Source: Stentor coeruleus (Eukaryota > Ciliophora > Heterotrichea > Heterotrichida > Stentoridae). Taken from it: 27,812 nt of DNA. The notes under the pieces are model-generated. The model ran no database searches and was not told where the DNA came from. It saw only the letters and a list, made by a program, of their open reading frames with translations. Below are positions 18,806 to 27,387 of this stretch, in pieces. Location: the NCBI GenBank assembly GCA_001970955.1, contig MPUH01000970.1:1-27812 (forward strand). Reading direction: 5' to 3'. Position 1 is the stretch's first letter; every line of letters begins with the position of its first letter. Made by a program: the position numbers and the translations under genes.

Positions 18806-20134
18806 TTATACTCTAGAACTTTTCCGCTTAATCACAACCCATTCTTTAAGAAACTGCGCAAATTCTTCTTTTGCATTTGGTTTTATTGAGCTTATAAATG
18901 GATGAGTCATAAGATCCTGAGCTGTTGAACGTTCATAAGGACTTTTTTTAAGACACACTTCAACAAAATTAATAAAATCAGCTGACCACTTTTGTTTGAC
19001 CATAAGAGATGGAGCAGGACCTTCTGAAATTATTCTGATTAAATTGTAAGTCTTTTCTCTAAAATTAGGAGGCTCGCCTTCAGCGAGCTCTATTGCCACA
19101 ATACCTAAAGACCAAATATCAGCTTTAATATCATATCCTGTTTCTCTAAAAAGTTCAGGGGCCATCCAGCTTGGAGTGCCAACAACAGTTCTCCTACACC
19201 CTTCTTCCAAAGTAAGTTGTGCAGCAAAGCCAAAGTCCCCAAGTTTGACACTTCCATCAATAGACAAAAGAACATTATCACTTTTTATATCCCTATGTAC
19301 CTTAAAACACCCATGAATAATAACAAGTGCTTTAACTAATTCTCCAATAATAAAAGCGATATATCGTTCTGGAATCAGCCCAGGACGATCTAATATAAGC
19401 TGAGTTAACGTTCCTTGCATTAGTTCTTGAACAATACATAACCATTTTTTGTATAAATAAGCTTCATAAAAACAAACAACATTAGGACTGTTTATTGACT
19501 TTATTATAGAAATTTCATTCATTATTTGAGCCCGAGTCTCTTCAGAATCTATAAGAATTTTCTTTATCGCGAAATATTTCTCTGTTTCCAGATGTCGACC
19601 AAGATACACTTGACATGTCGATCCTTTGCCTATTTTTCTTAAAAGAGCGTATTTAGATTTAGGGTTCATGTATATAAAAGGAATTTTATTTTTTTCTTCT
19701 TCATACTAAATGTTTTTTACTTTTTGTTGAGAAGGTGGAGAAACTTGATCAGTAAGTGGGCTTGTAATTATTGGGCTTTGGATTTCTTTTTCTGGTGTTA
19801 TAGGGCTTTTACCACTTTCTGGTGTTAAAGATATGAATTTTTGTTTTCCAATTGATGGTGGAGTAATAATTATTGCCGGCTTAACTAAAGTGGTAGGCTG
19901 ATCTTTAGTATTGGGTTGCCCTGAAGGATCTGAAAGTGATACATAACAGATCAAACAATACCTTGAAGCTGAAAAATGGGACTTGTTTATCTTGACACTA
20001 CAGCTTTCACAAAATAGTCGATCTGTTTAGGAATTACTGCAAATACTACATTCTCGTCTCTTTTTAAAACCGAACTTTTTCTGACAGTTCTGACACTTTG
20101 CACTTGTATGGAAAAAGCTTCCTATGATTTTCAT
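18806..20134 (-). CDS. FYVE-like zinc finger + STE20/PAK-like protein kinase
   Basis: Three exons (20038-20134, 19721-20022, 18806-19705) and two 15-nt introns give 432 residues. The start ATG at 20132-20134 and first-exon length of 97 nt match the paralogue at 26009-27250. Zinc ligands C14, C17, C29, C32, C37, C40, C55 and C58 follow FYVE spacing, but the basic motif is KKRRECSIC, lacking the HH of the PI3P-binding R(R/K)HHCR, so lipid binding is doubtful. A Pro/Ser/Thr-rich linker (about 60-133, many SP/TP sites) precedes the kinase domain (about 152-410): glycine loop IGKGSTCQV, K181, E197, HRDIKSDN with D272, DFG D290, and the STE20-type GTPSWMAPE. All catalytic residues are present, so it should be active. 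Regulation through the SP/TP linker is inference. Confidence 0.9.
19706..19720 (-). other. 15-nt intron 2 of the minus-strand FYVE-like kinase gene
   Basis: GTAAAAAACATTTAG on the sense strand, phase 0, ending in an in-frame TAG. It lies just before the kinase domain, the same place and phase as intron 2 of the paralogue. Confidence 0.85.
20023..20037 (-). other. 15-nt intron 1 of the minus-strand FYVE-like kinase gene
   Basis: GTAATTCCTAAACAG on the sense strand, phase 1, containing an in-frame TAA. Removal restores the Cys-x4-Cys spacing of the FYVE-type finger. It has the same position and phase as intron 1 of the paralogue. Confidence 0.9.
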
Positions 20135-20340
20135 TATAATAATTCATTAGAGTTGTGTAATCTATAATAAAAAGTAAAAGTTTTTTTTTGTATGTAGAAA
20201 ATTATAATCACATCTTAAATCACCTAAATCCAATAAAATCCACAAACCAAAACCTTTAAAACAAAACTTAAAAATCCTATGCCAAAAAAAAGCCTCATCT
20301 AATAATAACCTCCAACCTAAAATCACTTGATATTTAATAA

Positions 20341-22782
20341 TCAATTATAACAAAACTTATCTGCAAGAACACGCCAGTGGCTCATTAACCTTTTAGACCC
20401 AGGAGGGGCATTAGGACCAAGCCAAGACATATTATAAAGTTTATAATTCCTCGGTGTAAGCATAGACCTACTGCTTTTAGCATCATGTGAACTACTATTT
20501 TCACTAATCATCAATGGTGTTCTTAATTTATTCACTGATTTATTACTATTTCTCATACCATACTGAGTAAGTTTTTCACAATAATTGAAGCTTTTTTTCA
20601 AAGGAGGCATTGAATTTTTACCTGTATCAAAATGTTCACTTATTGTTGGTGAGACAATCGGGATATTAACTGAAACTTTATTATTTTTTATCTTAGGGGC
20701 AATGATAGTTTTTGATTGTAACGCCCTAGGTTTTTTTAATCTGTCTGTTATAGACTCAGGTTCATTTTGAGTGATTTTTAATGCGCTTGGGGATTTTTTT
20801 AATGTCGAAAGGTCTTTTCTTTTAATTTTTTTTATTGAAGATTTCGACCTTTTTAGTATGTATTCATGTTCACTTGGACATGATTCACTTCCCCCACTAT
20901 CGCTTTCAGAAGGTTCATCTGATATAACATCAATATCATCCCATATATTATCATTTTTTTGATCTTGTGTAGGGGTAATCGATATTTCAGTGCTTTTATC
21001 AAGATTATCATCTATTATTGGAACTTTTGGTATAACAGCTACAGTTTGTGATGATTTATTATAATTTCTATGAACTTTTAGGAACTCATTCACATATCTG
21101 ATTTTTTGATACAAAATTTTTTCTGATAAAAAAACAACAAAAAGTTTAGCTAAAGATTCTCCTACTGATGCTAGATGTTGTTCAGTCATATGCATATCCC
21201 CATAATACTCATCCCCAAATGCAATTTGTGACCTAGGTCCAAAAAAAGATGCTTCTATTGTATATGAATGAGGAACATCAAATTCTTTATATACAACAAC
21301 TCTTGCTGTCGTCATTTTATCGTTTTCAATACGAAAATGACTGTCTTGATAACTAAAAAACTTACTCACCCCAGACATAAGTACTGGGAAAACTTTAGCC
21401 AGAAGGTTTTTCCTGTGGACTAAAAAATCATTACTTTTTTCACTGCAGCCATACATAAAAACATTCTTTTTCCTTGTATGTCCATGCATGTCACAAAAAA
21501 AGTCCAGTTTGTAGCTTTCGCTAAGGACTTGGAGCATTTTTTTCGCATAAAAAATTGTTGGGTGGAGGATTTTATTAGGTTTGTCCCATTTACGATTCAA
21601 ATCAACACCTAATAAAGAACATCTAAAGTTGCCATATCGAACACCATCTGGATTAAGCATTGGGATAATTTTGAATACATAATTTCTACGAAGAAGACGA
21701 GCTTGTTTTGTATCACTTAAAAGAAAGTTTATAACACCTTTCATCATATAAGATGAAACAGTTTCCCCACTATGTACACGTGATGTTAAAACAATAGATT
21801 TTTTGTTTTTGTGTAGATTTTCTGAACTACAATCAGCTAAGCGGAGTTTTTTTAAACGTTTAAGTCTTCGGCCACCAGTACTTGTATTCCAGTCAGATAC
21901 TTCATCATTATATTTTATAAAACTGTTGATATTATCAGTTATTGTGAGGATTGGGCAGTCAATACCCGCTAAAGTTTGACATAATGTGTTTATTCTAAGT
22001 ATATCAGAACTTGTTGAGTTATAAAATGCTAAATCTCTACACAAATCACTGTATGTATAAGGAATTGAATAAGCAAAATAAACTGTATCGCTTTCATAAC
22101 GAAAATTGTATGTAAATGAAAGCTTGAAAAAATCACTCTGAGGCATTGGGGTGTATGATATACTACAACAATCACGATGCCATTTGATTTGTGTTTCTTG
22201 AGAATATTTCATTGATAAAACCGCAGGTTTTAGTCCGGATTTATATAAATTATCAGGTCTTTTCATGTTGATGATATTAAAAACTACAGATGTTTTCCTT
22301 GGGTTGTAAACTGAAAAGTAATACCAATGATTGTTTCCTTTTGTGTTATAATCAGACCGTATTTGTAGATTGTATTCATAATCTGATAGTTTTATAGCTT
22401 TTAAAAGGTTTCCAGATTCGAATTTACTGTCAAAATGCAAAGTGACCCCGTCGTTGGGGATGTGTAGATTGTATTTTGTGAGAAATTGAGGAAGACTAGA
22501 TAGTTTTTTTATCTTTTGAAGCATTTCTTGATCTTCAGTACAGATTCCTTTATATTTAGTATTAGTTGGAAGTTTGCATACTGGGGTTAGGACTTGAGGA
22601 GACATTGGATTTAAAGGTTCTTCAAATGATGAACACAATTTTGCCTTAACGTCATAGACTAACATCCCCCCTTGTTCAAACTTGTATCTATTTGGGAGAA
22701 ATTGGAGCTTTAAATCGTATGAACTCTTCATCATGATCAAAGAATCTTTTCTTGAGTAATCCTGTCTTGTCTTTGAATGCAT
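20341..22782 (-). CDS. Cytosolic carboxypeptidase (CCP/AGBL, M14 family)
   Basis: Zinc carboxypeptidase of the CCP/Nna1 (AGBL) group. These enzymes remove C-terminal Glu or Tyr residues from tubulin and act on axonemal and cortical microtubules. The N-terminal CCP-specific beta domain spans about 115-245 (FESGNLLKAI, YEYNLQIRSDYNT, HWYYFSVYN, PYTYSD). The catalytic domain runs from about 250-560: zinc ligands H337 and E340 in HSGE, H433 in CDMHGH; NPDG 377-380; DLNRKW 394-399; and the catalytic Glu510 in SYTIEASFFG. A polar Ser/Lys tail (about 590-813) with KKIKRK-type basic clusters has no domain I recognise and may bind microtubules (inference). The 813-residue length suits AGBL2/3-like members. 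No intron is needed. The 5' flank is C/A-rich on the sense strand. Confidence 0.93.
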   Translation of the reverse strand: MHSKTRQDYSRKDSLIMMKSSYDLKLQFLPNRYKFEQGGMLVYDVKAKLCSSFEEPLNPMSPQVLTPVCKLPTNTKYKGICTEDQEMLQKIKKLSSLPQFLTKYNLHIPNDGVTLHFDSKFESGNLLKAIKLSDYEYNLQIRSDYNTKGNNHWYYFSVYNPRKTSVVFNIINMKRPDNLYKSGLKPAVLSMKYSQETQIKWHRDCCSISYTPMPQSDFFKLSFTYNFRYESDTVYFAYSIPYTYSDLCRDLAFYNSTSSDILRINTLCQTLAGIDCPILTITDNINSFIKYNDEVSDWNTSTGGRRLKRLKKLRLADCSSENLHKNKKSIVLTSRVHSGETVSSYMMKGVINFLLSDTKQARLLRRNYVFKIIPMLNPDGVRYGNFRCSLLGVDLNRKWDKPNKILHPTIFYAKKMLQVLSESYKLDFFCDMHGHTRKKNVFMYGCSEKSNDFLVHRKNLLAKVFPVLMSGVSKFFSYQDSHFRIENDKMTTARVVVYKEFDVPHSYTIEASFFGPRSQIAFGDEYYGDMHMTEQHLASVGESLAKLFVVFLSEKILYQKIRYVNEFLKVHRNYNKSSQTVAVIPKVPIIDDNLDKSTEISITPTQDQKNDNIWDDIDVISDEPSESDSGGSESCPSEHEYILKRSKSSIKKIKRKDLSTLKKSPSALKITQNEPESITDRLKKPRALQSKTIIAPKIKNNKVSVNIPIVSPTISEHFDTGKNSMPPLKKSFNYCEKLTQYGMRNSNKSVNKLRTPLMISENSSSHDAKSSRSMLTPRNYKLYNMSWLGPNAPPGSKRLMSHWRVLADKFCYN

Positions 22783-23331
22783 TTTTTCGAAATTTGTATT
22801 TCCATAGTGATATTATAGATATCATTGATTAGTAGAAAAGTTTAATTTTAGGAATTATAGGATGAGTATTTTGGTGGCTTTTTTATTAAAGGAAGAAGGG
22901 TTGTGTTTTTTACTAAGTGCGGTTGTTGATGATTAATGAGGGGAAAGTGAACAGTTTTTATATTTCAGATAAAGATTGTGTTTGAAATTTAATAGGTTTG
23001 AAATTTTGTTTTTAAATATTATTGAAATATGATATAAGAATTTTAGCTTTGAGATACTTTTAGAGTAATAAGATAAGATTTTAGGTAATTTCGTATTTAT
23101 GGTGTATAAATAGTGTATTGATAGAAGGAGCAATTAGTCATTTTGGACACTAAAAGCTTTTTATTTTAAAGTGTTGTTAACTAAAAAAAAAAGCTATATG
23201 AAACTTGTCAATATTAGTCTCATTAGATTTAACCATACTATAGTCCTAAACTATCTTATTTAGTATATTTATTTACTCTTTTAAATGATACATTTAGCGT
23301 CAAGATGATGGAGGCAAGTCTTATGTTCACC

Positions 23332-23592
23332 TTATTTTTCTTGAAGAATCCTATATATGGAAGCATATACAATATATATACAATTTTCTAAATCGCATAC
23401 TGGATCACAGAAGTTGTTTATTAGATTATAACCTTCAGAGCATTGCTGATAAGTTGAATCTTTTTGTTGTATATAATTTTCTATATTTTTTGAATGTGAA
23501 AAATTCTGGAATTTAAGGCAACCTTGAATTGAATCGCGAGTATAGCCTTGAATGCAGTTGATACAAATATTTTCGCTTTTTGGGAACAGATT
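23332..23592 (-). pseudogene. Fragment of a Cys-rich, furin-like/growth-factor-receptor-type repeat protein
   Basis: An open stretch of 87 codons on the minus strand, between a TGA (23593-23595) and a TAA (23332-23334), with no ATG. It reads NICINCIQGYTRDSIQGCLKF, then later QQCSEGYNLINNFCDPVCDLENC. The C-x2-C...GY...C pattern is that of the furin-like or growth-factor-receptor Cys-rich repeats abundant in ciliate surface proteins. Such proteins are normally long and secreted; here there is no signal peptide and neither neighbouring side continues the repeat. I take it as a relic of a larger gene, although a first exon missed through a short intron cannot be excluded. Confidence 0.45.
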
Positions 23593-23825
23593 TCATAGTT
23601 ATTGATAAGATAGGATGCTAGTATATTGGGGAGATTTAGTAGAATATAGTGTAGCATTCTTATTTTAATTATAGTATTTATGAATATTTATCTAAGATTT
23701 TTAATAGGATTATGTTATTTGAGAATAATTTTAAGGGTTTACCTGAAAGGTTACAGTATTATTAAACCTTAATCTAGTTTTATTCAATTTATATACTAAT
23801 CTAATAAGAAAGCAATTTACTAAAA

Positions 23826-23989
23826 ATCTTAAATGCAATCATAAATTTTGCAAGAGTTGCATTATGAAAATGGCTTACACATAAGTCTAAATATCCTCTT
23901 TGCAAGAATTTTATTGAAAAAAAAGGACATAATAGTGGACAAGGCTCTGAATTATATAATCAAGAGCTTGCCTATTTTGTATAGTTTCG
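23826..23989 (+). pseudogene. Relic of a RING-type zinc finger
   Basis: The plus strand reads LKCNHKFCKSCIMKMAYT then a TAA; one frame over it continues KYPLCKNFIEKKGHNSGQGSE and beyond to a TAG at 23987-23989. CxHxFCxxC followed by xPLCK is the second half of a RING finger (family pattern C-x-H-x2-C-x2-C ... C-P-x-C), with the first Cys of CPxC replaced by Tyr. The first half and a start codon are missing, and a frame change lies between the two parts. The nearest 15- or 16-nt intron does not repair it. I call it a decayed E3 ligase fragment. Confidence 0.45.
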
Positions 23990-24317
23990 AAGTTTGCACA
24001 TGGGACGTTTGAAAATTCTGGACTATTTAAAAATTATTATATACAAACATAATTAAACTCAATTTATAACATAAAGCACCATACAAAACCTTTATATAAA
24101 ATAATAACCACATCATGCAAAGCCTATAATTCTATTATTATCCTAATTATCTGTATATCCTAGCATCCTAAACTATAATCCTAAGATAATCCCTATAAAA
24201 AATCCAAAATCTCCCTTAATCCCTAAATCTTCTTACCAAAACCCACCCACCCATTAATCTATAAAAAACGCTCCAACCCAATCTCTATGAAAAATGAAAA
24301 CCTAATATCATAATTAT

Positions 24318-25161
24318 ATGGAAATCACAACATTTCCTGAAGAACTACAGAAAGCATGTCGACTTGGCGATGTAAACACTTTACAAAAAAATTTGACTGA
24401 AAACCCGCACCTTCTTAATCAAGTTGACAGCAAGTTAAAATGGAGCCTTCTTTATCGAACAGTAATCTGTGGACACATTGAAGCTACTGAGTATCTTTTA
24501 CATGAAGGGGCTGATCCAAACATAAAAAACAACCTTGGAGAAACTCCTTTACATCAAGCTGCCGAAAACTCTCAAGCAAAACTTGTCAAATTGCTCCTTA
24601 AACATAAAGCTGACCCCAACGCTCAGCAAAATGGTAAGAGATTATACAGATGGAAATACTCCATTGCATCAATCAGCTTTTAAAGGTGATGAGAAAATTG
24701 TGGCGATCCTTCTAAGCTACAAAGCAGATCCAAATATCGCCAATAGTGTCTTTAAAAAAACTCCTCTTCACTACGCAGTCGAGTACAACCACGATGAAGT
24801 TGTAAAAATGATCATAAACTCAGGTGGAAATGCTAATCTTAAAGACAACACCGATAGAAGTCCTTTAGATATGGCATCAGGGTCAATAAAAACCCTACTA
24901 ACAAAATCACCTCGATCACCTCTAAACTCAGACCGTTCATTAACAAGTTCACCTCTTCTTCTCCCAAGTCCAGAACCAGTTGAAAAAATTCCATCAATCT
25001 CAAGCCAAATTTTTAATGGTTTAATTCTATCTCCTATAAAAAATAAAAACTATATCGAAAAGCCTAGTTTTTCAACATCAACTCTTTTTGAACCAGATGG
25101 TGAAAAATCTCAATTAGAATTCCGCCCTTCACAAGCTTTTTCCTTTGGTGGATGTGATTAA
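24318..25161 (+). CDS. Ankyrin-repeat protein (ends at TAA just before an in-frame SAM domain)
   Basis: Two exons (24318-24633, 24650-25161) joined across a 16-nt intron give 275 residues. Ankyrin repeats run from about residue 10 to 185: ICGHIEATEYLLHEGADPNI, GETPLHQAAENSQAKLVKLL, GNTPLHQSAFKGDEKIVAIL, KTPLHYAVEYNHDEVVKMI and a final RSPLDMASG. The splice restores the NDGNTPLH loop of one repeat. A Ser/Pro-rich segment (SPRSPLNSDRSLTSSPLLLPSP) follows, then the product ends GGCD at a TAA. Directly after that TAA, in the same frame, lies a SAM domain, so this is probably the front of an ankyrin-SAM scaffold protein (family known for signalling adaptors) that has been truncated or is read through. 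Confidence 0.85.
24634..24649 (+). other. 16-nt intron of the ankyrin gene
   Basis: GTAAGAGATTATACAG, phase 1. It is the only 16-nt intron in the window; the A six bases from the 3' end is kept. Removal joins two overlapping frames into one continuous ankyrin repeat. Confidence 0.9.
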
Positions 25162-25365
25162 AAACAACTAATTAATTGGTTAGAAAGTGTTAAACTTGAT
25201 TGTTTATATGATATTCTTATAAATGCTGGTTATGATGATATTGAACAAATGGCCTCACAGATGATGAGTTGTATGCCAATAACTGAAGAAAACTTACAGA
25301 AAATCGGTATTGAGAAACCTGGCTATAGAAAAAGACTATTAGCCGCATTAGATGAAGAAAGTTGA
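25162..25365 (+). pseudogene. SAM domain segment between in-frame TAA and TGA
   Basis: The frame of the ankyrin gene continues after its TAA (25159-25161) with 67 codons encoding a well-formed SAM domain (LINWLESVKLDCLYDILINA, GYDDIEQM, ITEENLQKIGIEKPGYRKRLLAAL), then TGA at 25363-25365. No ATG lies before the conserved part and no 15- or 16-nt GT-AG intron removes either stop. The segment is therefore an interrupted domain of an ANK-SAM-SAM gene, or is expressed only by stop readthrough. After the TGA, still in frame, the linker contains KCCMV, which resembles a former CaaX-like tail. Confidence 0.6.
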
Positions 25366-25425
25366 CCTTATAAATCTTCAAGAAGGACTCATAGAGCTCA
25401 ACAAAGTAATCCTCTTAAATGCTGT

Positions 25426-25782
25426 ATGGTTGCTATACCTTTAAATTTAGGATTTATGGCTATTACTGAACTTGAAAAATGGCTTAGTTTACAAGGACTT
25501 GAATATACTTATAAAGGATTTGTTGATGCAGGATATGATGATTTAGAACATATGCTTGCCTTGATGAATACTAAGTGGGAAATTACGGAAAAAGTTTTGA
25601 TACAAGAGATTGGGATTAAGAAACAAGCTCATAGGTATAAAATATTGGCTAAACTTAAAGCGGATAGTATTGGATTTGATACAATGAAGAAAGGAGGAGT
25701 AACTTCGAGGTATAGAAGAGATGATTTAGCCATTGAGAGGAATACTAATGCTACAGCTTGTAGTTCGTGCATAGTTATGTAG
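25426..25782 (+). CDS. SAM-domain protein segment with C-terminal CaaX-like motif
   Basis: In frame with the ankyrin and first SAM segments. From ATG 25426 it encodes 118 residues; an alternative start is the Met at 25456, just before the domain (MAITELEKWL). The SAM domain (about 11-85) reads ELEKWLSLQGLEYTYKGFVDA, GYDDLEHM and ITEKVLIQEIGIKKQAHRYKIL, and resembles the upstream SAM, so the two arose by tandem duplication. The tail is basic and ends CSSCIVM followed by TAG. The last four residues, CIVM, fit a farnesylation CaaX box (aliphatic-aliphatic-Met), suggesting membrane anchoring. Whether it is made alone, or only as the end of the full ANK-SAM-SAM protein, is unclear. Confidence 0.6.
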   Translation: MVAIPLNLGFMAITELEKWLSLQGLEYTYKGFVDAGYDDLEHMLALMNTKWEITEKVLIQEIGIKKQAHRYKILAKLKADSIGFDTMKKGGVTSRYRRDDLAIERNTNATACSSCIVM

Positions 25783-26008
25783 GAAATTGATAATATAAGG
25801 GATTATAAATGTTAGAATTTATAGGAGTAGGTTTTGGTGTTATCCCTAAATCACATTGCTGGAGGATAGGAGTAGTATTTGGAGCCAAATACACAACCTT
25901 TAAATATGAAAAAATCTCTGGTATTATTATTATATGAACTGTACAACATCCCAACTTTCCAAACCAAAACATCCTAAGCCTCATTACAAAAAAATAATAA
26001 ATAAAAAA

Positions 26009-27250
26009 ATGGATGTGTTTGTAAGTATATTCAATCTAAACAGCAAATGTAGCAACTGTTTTAAAAAATTCAAATTCAACAAACGTCGTAAATGCTGTAT
26101 ATGTAGTAAGTACTATCTAGAATTATTATTCTGCAAAATTTGTTCAATCAAAGAAAGCCACCCATCTCTAGGTTTCTTAGCTTCAAAAAGGTATTGTAAA
26201 TCTTGCTGCAATACTTCCCACAAATCAACACATCCATCCTCATCCCAAAAAATCAATAAAAACTCTTCACAAGTGCCAATTGAAAACCAAATAAATCATC
26301 AACAAAAGCATGAAGAAAACAAAATCATTCCTTCATTACAAAATGTATCATCCAAATAGTTCCAAGAGCAAAAAAATTCAGTCAACATCTTTACAAAAAA
26401 CCCCGAAGAACTTTATAAAATAATAAGAAAAATCGGTGAAGGGGGTTCAGGGAGTATATTTGTTGTACAAAACAAGAAAACCTTAGAAAACTATGCAATG
26501 AAGCGAATACCAATAAAAAGCATAACCCAGCAAAATCAAATTCTCAATGAAATATTTTTGACTATGTTAAGTAGTAACAAAAATGTTGTAAATTACTATG
26601 AATCATATAGTTATAGTAACTGTTTATGGATTATCGTTGAGCTTATGAGAGCATCTCTTACTGATTTGATATATGATAAAGCTGGGGATATACCAGAAGA
26701 ATATATAGCATATATATGTAAAGAAATACTATATGGTCTTATGAGTATGCATAATCAATATAGAATTCATAGGGATATAAAAAGTGATAATGTACTTTTA
26801 GGGGTTAATGGTGAAGTAAAATTAGGAGATTTCGGATATGCTGCGCAGTTAACTATAGAACAATGTATGAGAAATACTATAGTTGGAACACCTAGTTGGA
26901 TGGCACCAGAGCTAGCGATTGGAGAAAAGTATGATGAAAAAGTTGATATTTGGGCTTTAGGGATTGTGTCTATTGAAATTGCTGATGGCGAACCACCTTA
27001 TTTGAAAGAAAACCCTATGAAAATTTTATATCTTATTGCTACAGAACCACCACCTATGCTAAAAAAACCTATGAAATGGTCTGAACAGTTTCGGGATTTT
27101 TTAAATTCTTGTTTGGTTAAGAATTCTAAGGATAGATCTTCAGCACAAAATCTTTTGACTCATGAGTTTTTTAGTATTGTCAATGAATCAACTCAAGAAA
27201 ATTTTAGTAGGTATTTAAGTTTGTGGGCGAATAAGAAAAGAAGGGTTTAA
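26009..27250 (+). CDS. FYVE-like zinc finger + STE20/PAK-like protein kinase (second copy)
   Basis: Paralogue of the minus-strand gene at 18806-20134. Three exons (26009-26105, 26121-26344, 26360-27250) give 403 residues. I start at ATG 26009 (MDVFVSIF), not the upstream Met at 25934, because it aligns with the paralogue and makes exon 1 the same 97 nt. Zinc ligands C14, C17, C29, C32, C37, C40, C58 and C61 form a FYVE-type finger with RRKCCIC in place of the lipid-binding HHCR. The linker (about 62-107) is shorter and Ser/Gln-rich. In the kinase domain: glycine loop IGEGGSGSIF, K155, E171, HRDIKSDN D246, DFG D264, GTPSWMAPE. Catalytic residues are intact. MOB1, a cofactor of NDR/LATS kinases that can be targets of STE20 kinases in other eukaryotes, lies next door, probably by chance. 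Confidence 0.9.
26106..26120 (+). other. 15-nt intron 1 of the second FYVE-like kinase gene, without a stop
   Basis: GTAAGTACTATCTAG, phase 1, in the same position as intron 1 of the paralogue. It carries no in-frame stop, so unspliced translation stays open and inserts five residues between two zinc ligands. Splicing restores Cys-x4-Cys. Confidence 0.85.
26345..26359 (+). other. 15-nt intron 2 of the second FYVE-like kinase gene
   Basis: GTATCATCCAAATAG, phase 0, ending in an in-frame TAG, located just before the kinase domain as in the paralogue. Confidence 0.87.
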
Positions 27251-27387
27251 GTTATATAGAAAATTGTGTGATATTTTTTTTTGGATGATGAATGATAAGA
27301 GATAAGGGGTTTTAAGAGGATTTAAATAGTAGAAGATGTAATCATATGTTAAAGTTGTTGATTACCTAAGTTATTATTTCTTGAATC

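Larger units (their letters stand above)
22783..24317. other. Intergenic region with gene relics
   Basis: Bases 22783-23150 are G/T-rich on the plus strand, matching the 5' flank of the carboxypeptidase gene. Two decayed coding segments follow (listed separately). From about 24030 the strand is C/A-rich, forming the 5' flank of the ankyrin gene. The frame at 22933-23133 (-) is a product of the skewed composition. Confidence 0.5.

Noticed and set aside
22933..23133. A 66-codon minus-strand frame
   Set aside because: It lies in the C/A-rich (sense) 5' flank of the carboxypeptidase gene and has no recognisable content beyond compositional bias.
25159..25182. A longer GT-AG intron (30 or 36 nt) removing the TAA before SAM1
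   Set aside because: It would delete the first conserved helix of the SAM domain and does not match the 15-16 nt intron size of all other genes here.
25934..26008. Upstream Met that would add 25 residues to the second FYVE-like kinase
   Set aside because: The paralogue begins at the position matching the Met at 26009, with exon 1 of identical length; the extra residues have no counterpart.
9358..27250. Reassigned or dual-meaning stop codons, suggested by in-frame TAG/TAA in the Kelch, bromodomain and both kinase genes
   Set aside because: Every one of these stops lies in a 15-nt GT-AG segment whose removal restores the domain, and long genes end at all three stops normally. A standard code with tiny introns explains them. 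Only the SAM locus and the kinase relic remain unexplained.
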